A stretch of DNA of 5,053 nucleotides from Cellvibrionaceae bacterium (lineage in GTDB: Bacteria; Pseudomonadota; Gammaproteobacteria; Pseudomonadales; Cellvibrionaceae), in NCBI GenBank assembly GCA_027012915.1, contig JALUYN010000706.1, positions 1-5,053 of the forward strand, read 5' to 3'. The position numbers were made by a program, and so were the translations under genes. A model generated the notes under the pieces. That model was not told where the DNA came from. It was given only the letters and a program-made list of their open reading frames with translations, and did not search any database. Shown one piece after another: positions 4,793-5,053 of the stretch (positions within the stretch are counted from its first letter, which is position 1; each line of letters opens with the position of its first letter).

Positions 4793-4857
4793 GCAGATAT
4801 TTGCTCCTGCAATATCTGCACTTTCGCGATCCATGGCGATATTTGTCGGGGGTAGTA

Positions 4858-5053
4858 TCAGGCTTCGCTTACCATCTCGCTGGCCAGCGCCAGAGTCTGT
4901 TCTGTCAGCTTTTCCCCGCCCATCATACGGGCTATCTCTACTGTACGCTCTTTGGTGGTTAATTTGGTCAGTGTGGATTGAGCGCTGGTAGCGTCTGACT
5001 GCTTGTGTACCTGCAGGTGCTGATGAGCCTTGCTCGCCACCTGAGCCAAGTGG
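4858..5053 (-). CDS. recN: RecN DNA repair ATPase, C-terminal end (partial)
   Basis: RecN is an SMC-like ATPase recruited to DNA double-strand breaks for recombinational repair. Only the last 64 codons are present, and the gene runs off the right edge. HLAQVASKAHQHLQVHK, at the visible N-terminal side, matches the family block THLPQVA...HQH, which follows the Walker B region in the C-terminal half of the ATPase head. It continues with TKERTVEIARMMGGEKLTEQ, matching the RecN ending with ARLLGG, and stops at TGA (4858-4860). The apparent TTG at 5049 is an internal leucine codon, not a start. The gene converges on fur, and no U-tract terminator of its own is visible before the hairpin array. In many bacteria recN is SOS-controlled, but its promoter is outside the window. 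Confidence 0.93.
   Translation of the reverse strand, partial: HLAQVASKAHQHLQVHKQSDATSAQSTLTKLTTKERTVEIARMMGGEKLTEQTLALASEMVSEA

Larger units (their letters stand above)
4677..4839. repeat. Array of seven short palindromes with AGGA/TCCT/TCCA cores
   Basis: This gene-free gap holds two related units. Unit 1 (4677-4764) contains four parts: GTAC-AGGAT-GTAC; a weak GGC-AGGAC-GCC (4706-4716); hairpin A, CCGATTTT/AAAATCGG (4720-4744), with loop TGCTCCTGC; and hairpin B, CTGCAT-CC-ATGCAG (4751-4764). Unit 2 (4776-4839) contains GTAC-AGGAT-GTAC, hairpin A GCAGATATT/AATATCTGC (4793-4819) with the identical loop, and hairpin B TCGCGATCCATGGCGA (4824-4839, one mismatch). Core starts are 4683, 4709, 4731, 4756, 4782, 4805 and 4830, that is 22-26 bases apart. 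Between the two units, loops and the A-to-B spacing are kept while stems differ but remain self-complementary. The array is non-coding as far as can be seen. The last 18 bases before recN (4840-4857) show nothing recognisable. Confidence 0.75.

Noticed and set aside
4677..4839. CRISPR array
   Set aside because: The repeats are imperfect palindromes with variable stems and no uniform spacers, there are only two exact direct repeats, and no cas genes are present.
4677..4991. Open frame of 104 codons (+) repeating MYRMYG, and a 63-codon frame on the other strand (4643-4834)
   Set aside because: Both arise from the 17-bp direct repeat and the hairpin array. They show no family resemblance, and the plus frame overlaps recN antisense.

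Overview
The window looks like chromosome of a free-living gammaproteobacterium. The order recN, fur, bamE, rnfH, ratA, smpB is the conserved core cluster known from Pseudomonas and relatives. The proteins resemble that group, notably a Fur without the CxxC zinc pair. I lean towards a marine Cellvibrionales/Microbulbifer/Teredinibacter-like lineage, but that is a guess from style and not a demonstrated placement.

Layout from left to right. Positions 1-35 hold the last codons of a gene that ends like an outer-membrane beta-barrel protein, followed by a TTCG-loop terminator. A LysE/RhtB-family exporter (+) follows and converges on smpB (-). The 56-bp gap between them holds a REP-like palindrome with a GTAG head. 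Upstream of smpB, also on the minus strand, is an 11-helix NSS-family sodium-dependent transporter. A short gap between them combines a terminator-like hairpin with the probable smpB promoter. ratA and rnfH (+) are transcribed divergently from the transporter. rnfH converges on bamE (-), with a 13-bp hairpin in the gap. bamE and fur are divergent across 120 bp. fur (+) ends in a strong intrinsic terminator and converges on recN (-), of which only the last 64 codons are present.

The genes are mostly housekeeping: ribosome rescue (SmpB), outer-membrane assembly (BamE), iron regulation (Fur), DNA repair (RecN), a ubiquinone-type START-domain protein (RatA) and its usual partner RnfH, plus two transporters. 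No complete mobile element, CRISPR array, tRNA or rRNA is visible. The tmRNA gene, often close to smpB, is not in this window.

The least ordinary part is the 181-bp fur-recN gap after the terminator (4677-4857). It holds an array of seven short inverted repeats. Each is centred on AGGA, TCCT or TCCA, and successive cores lie 22-26 bp apart. Two copies of a paired-hairpin unit keep their loops and spacing while their stems differ in sequence yet stay self-complementary. The 17-bp direct repeat in the array resembles a CsrA/RsmA RNA-binding site. No gene-free stretch exceeds 300 bases.
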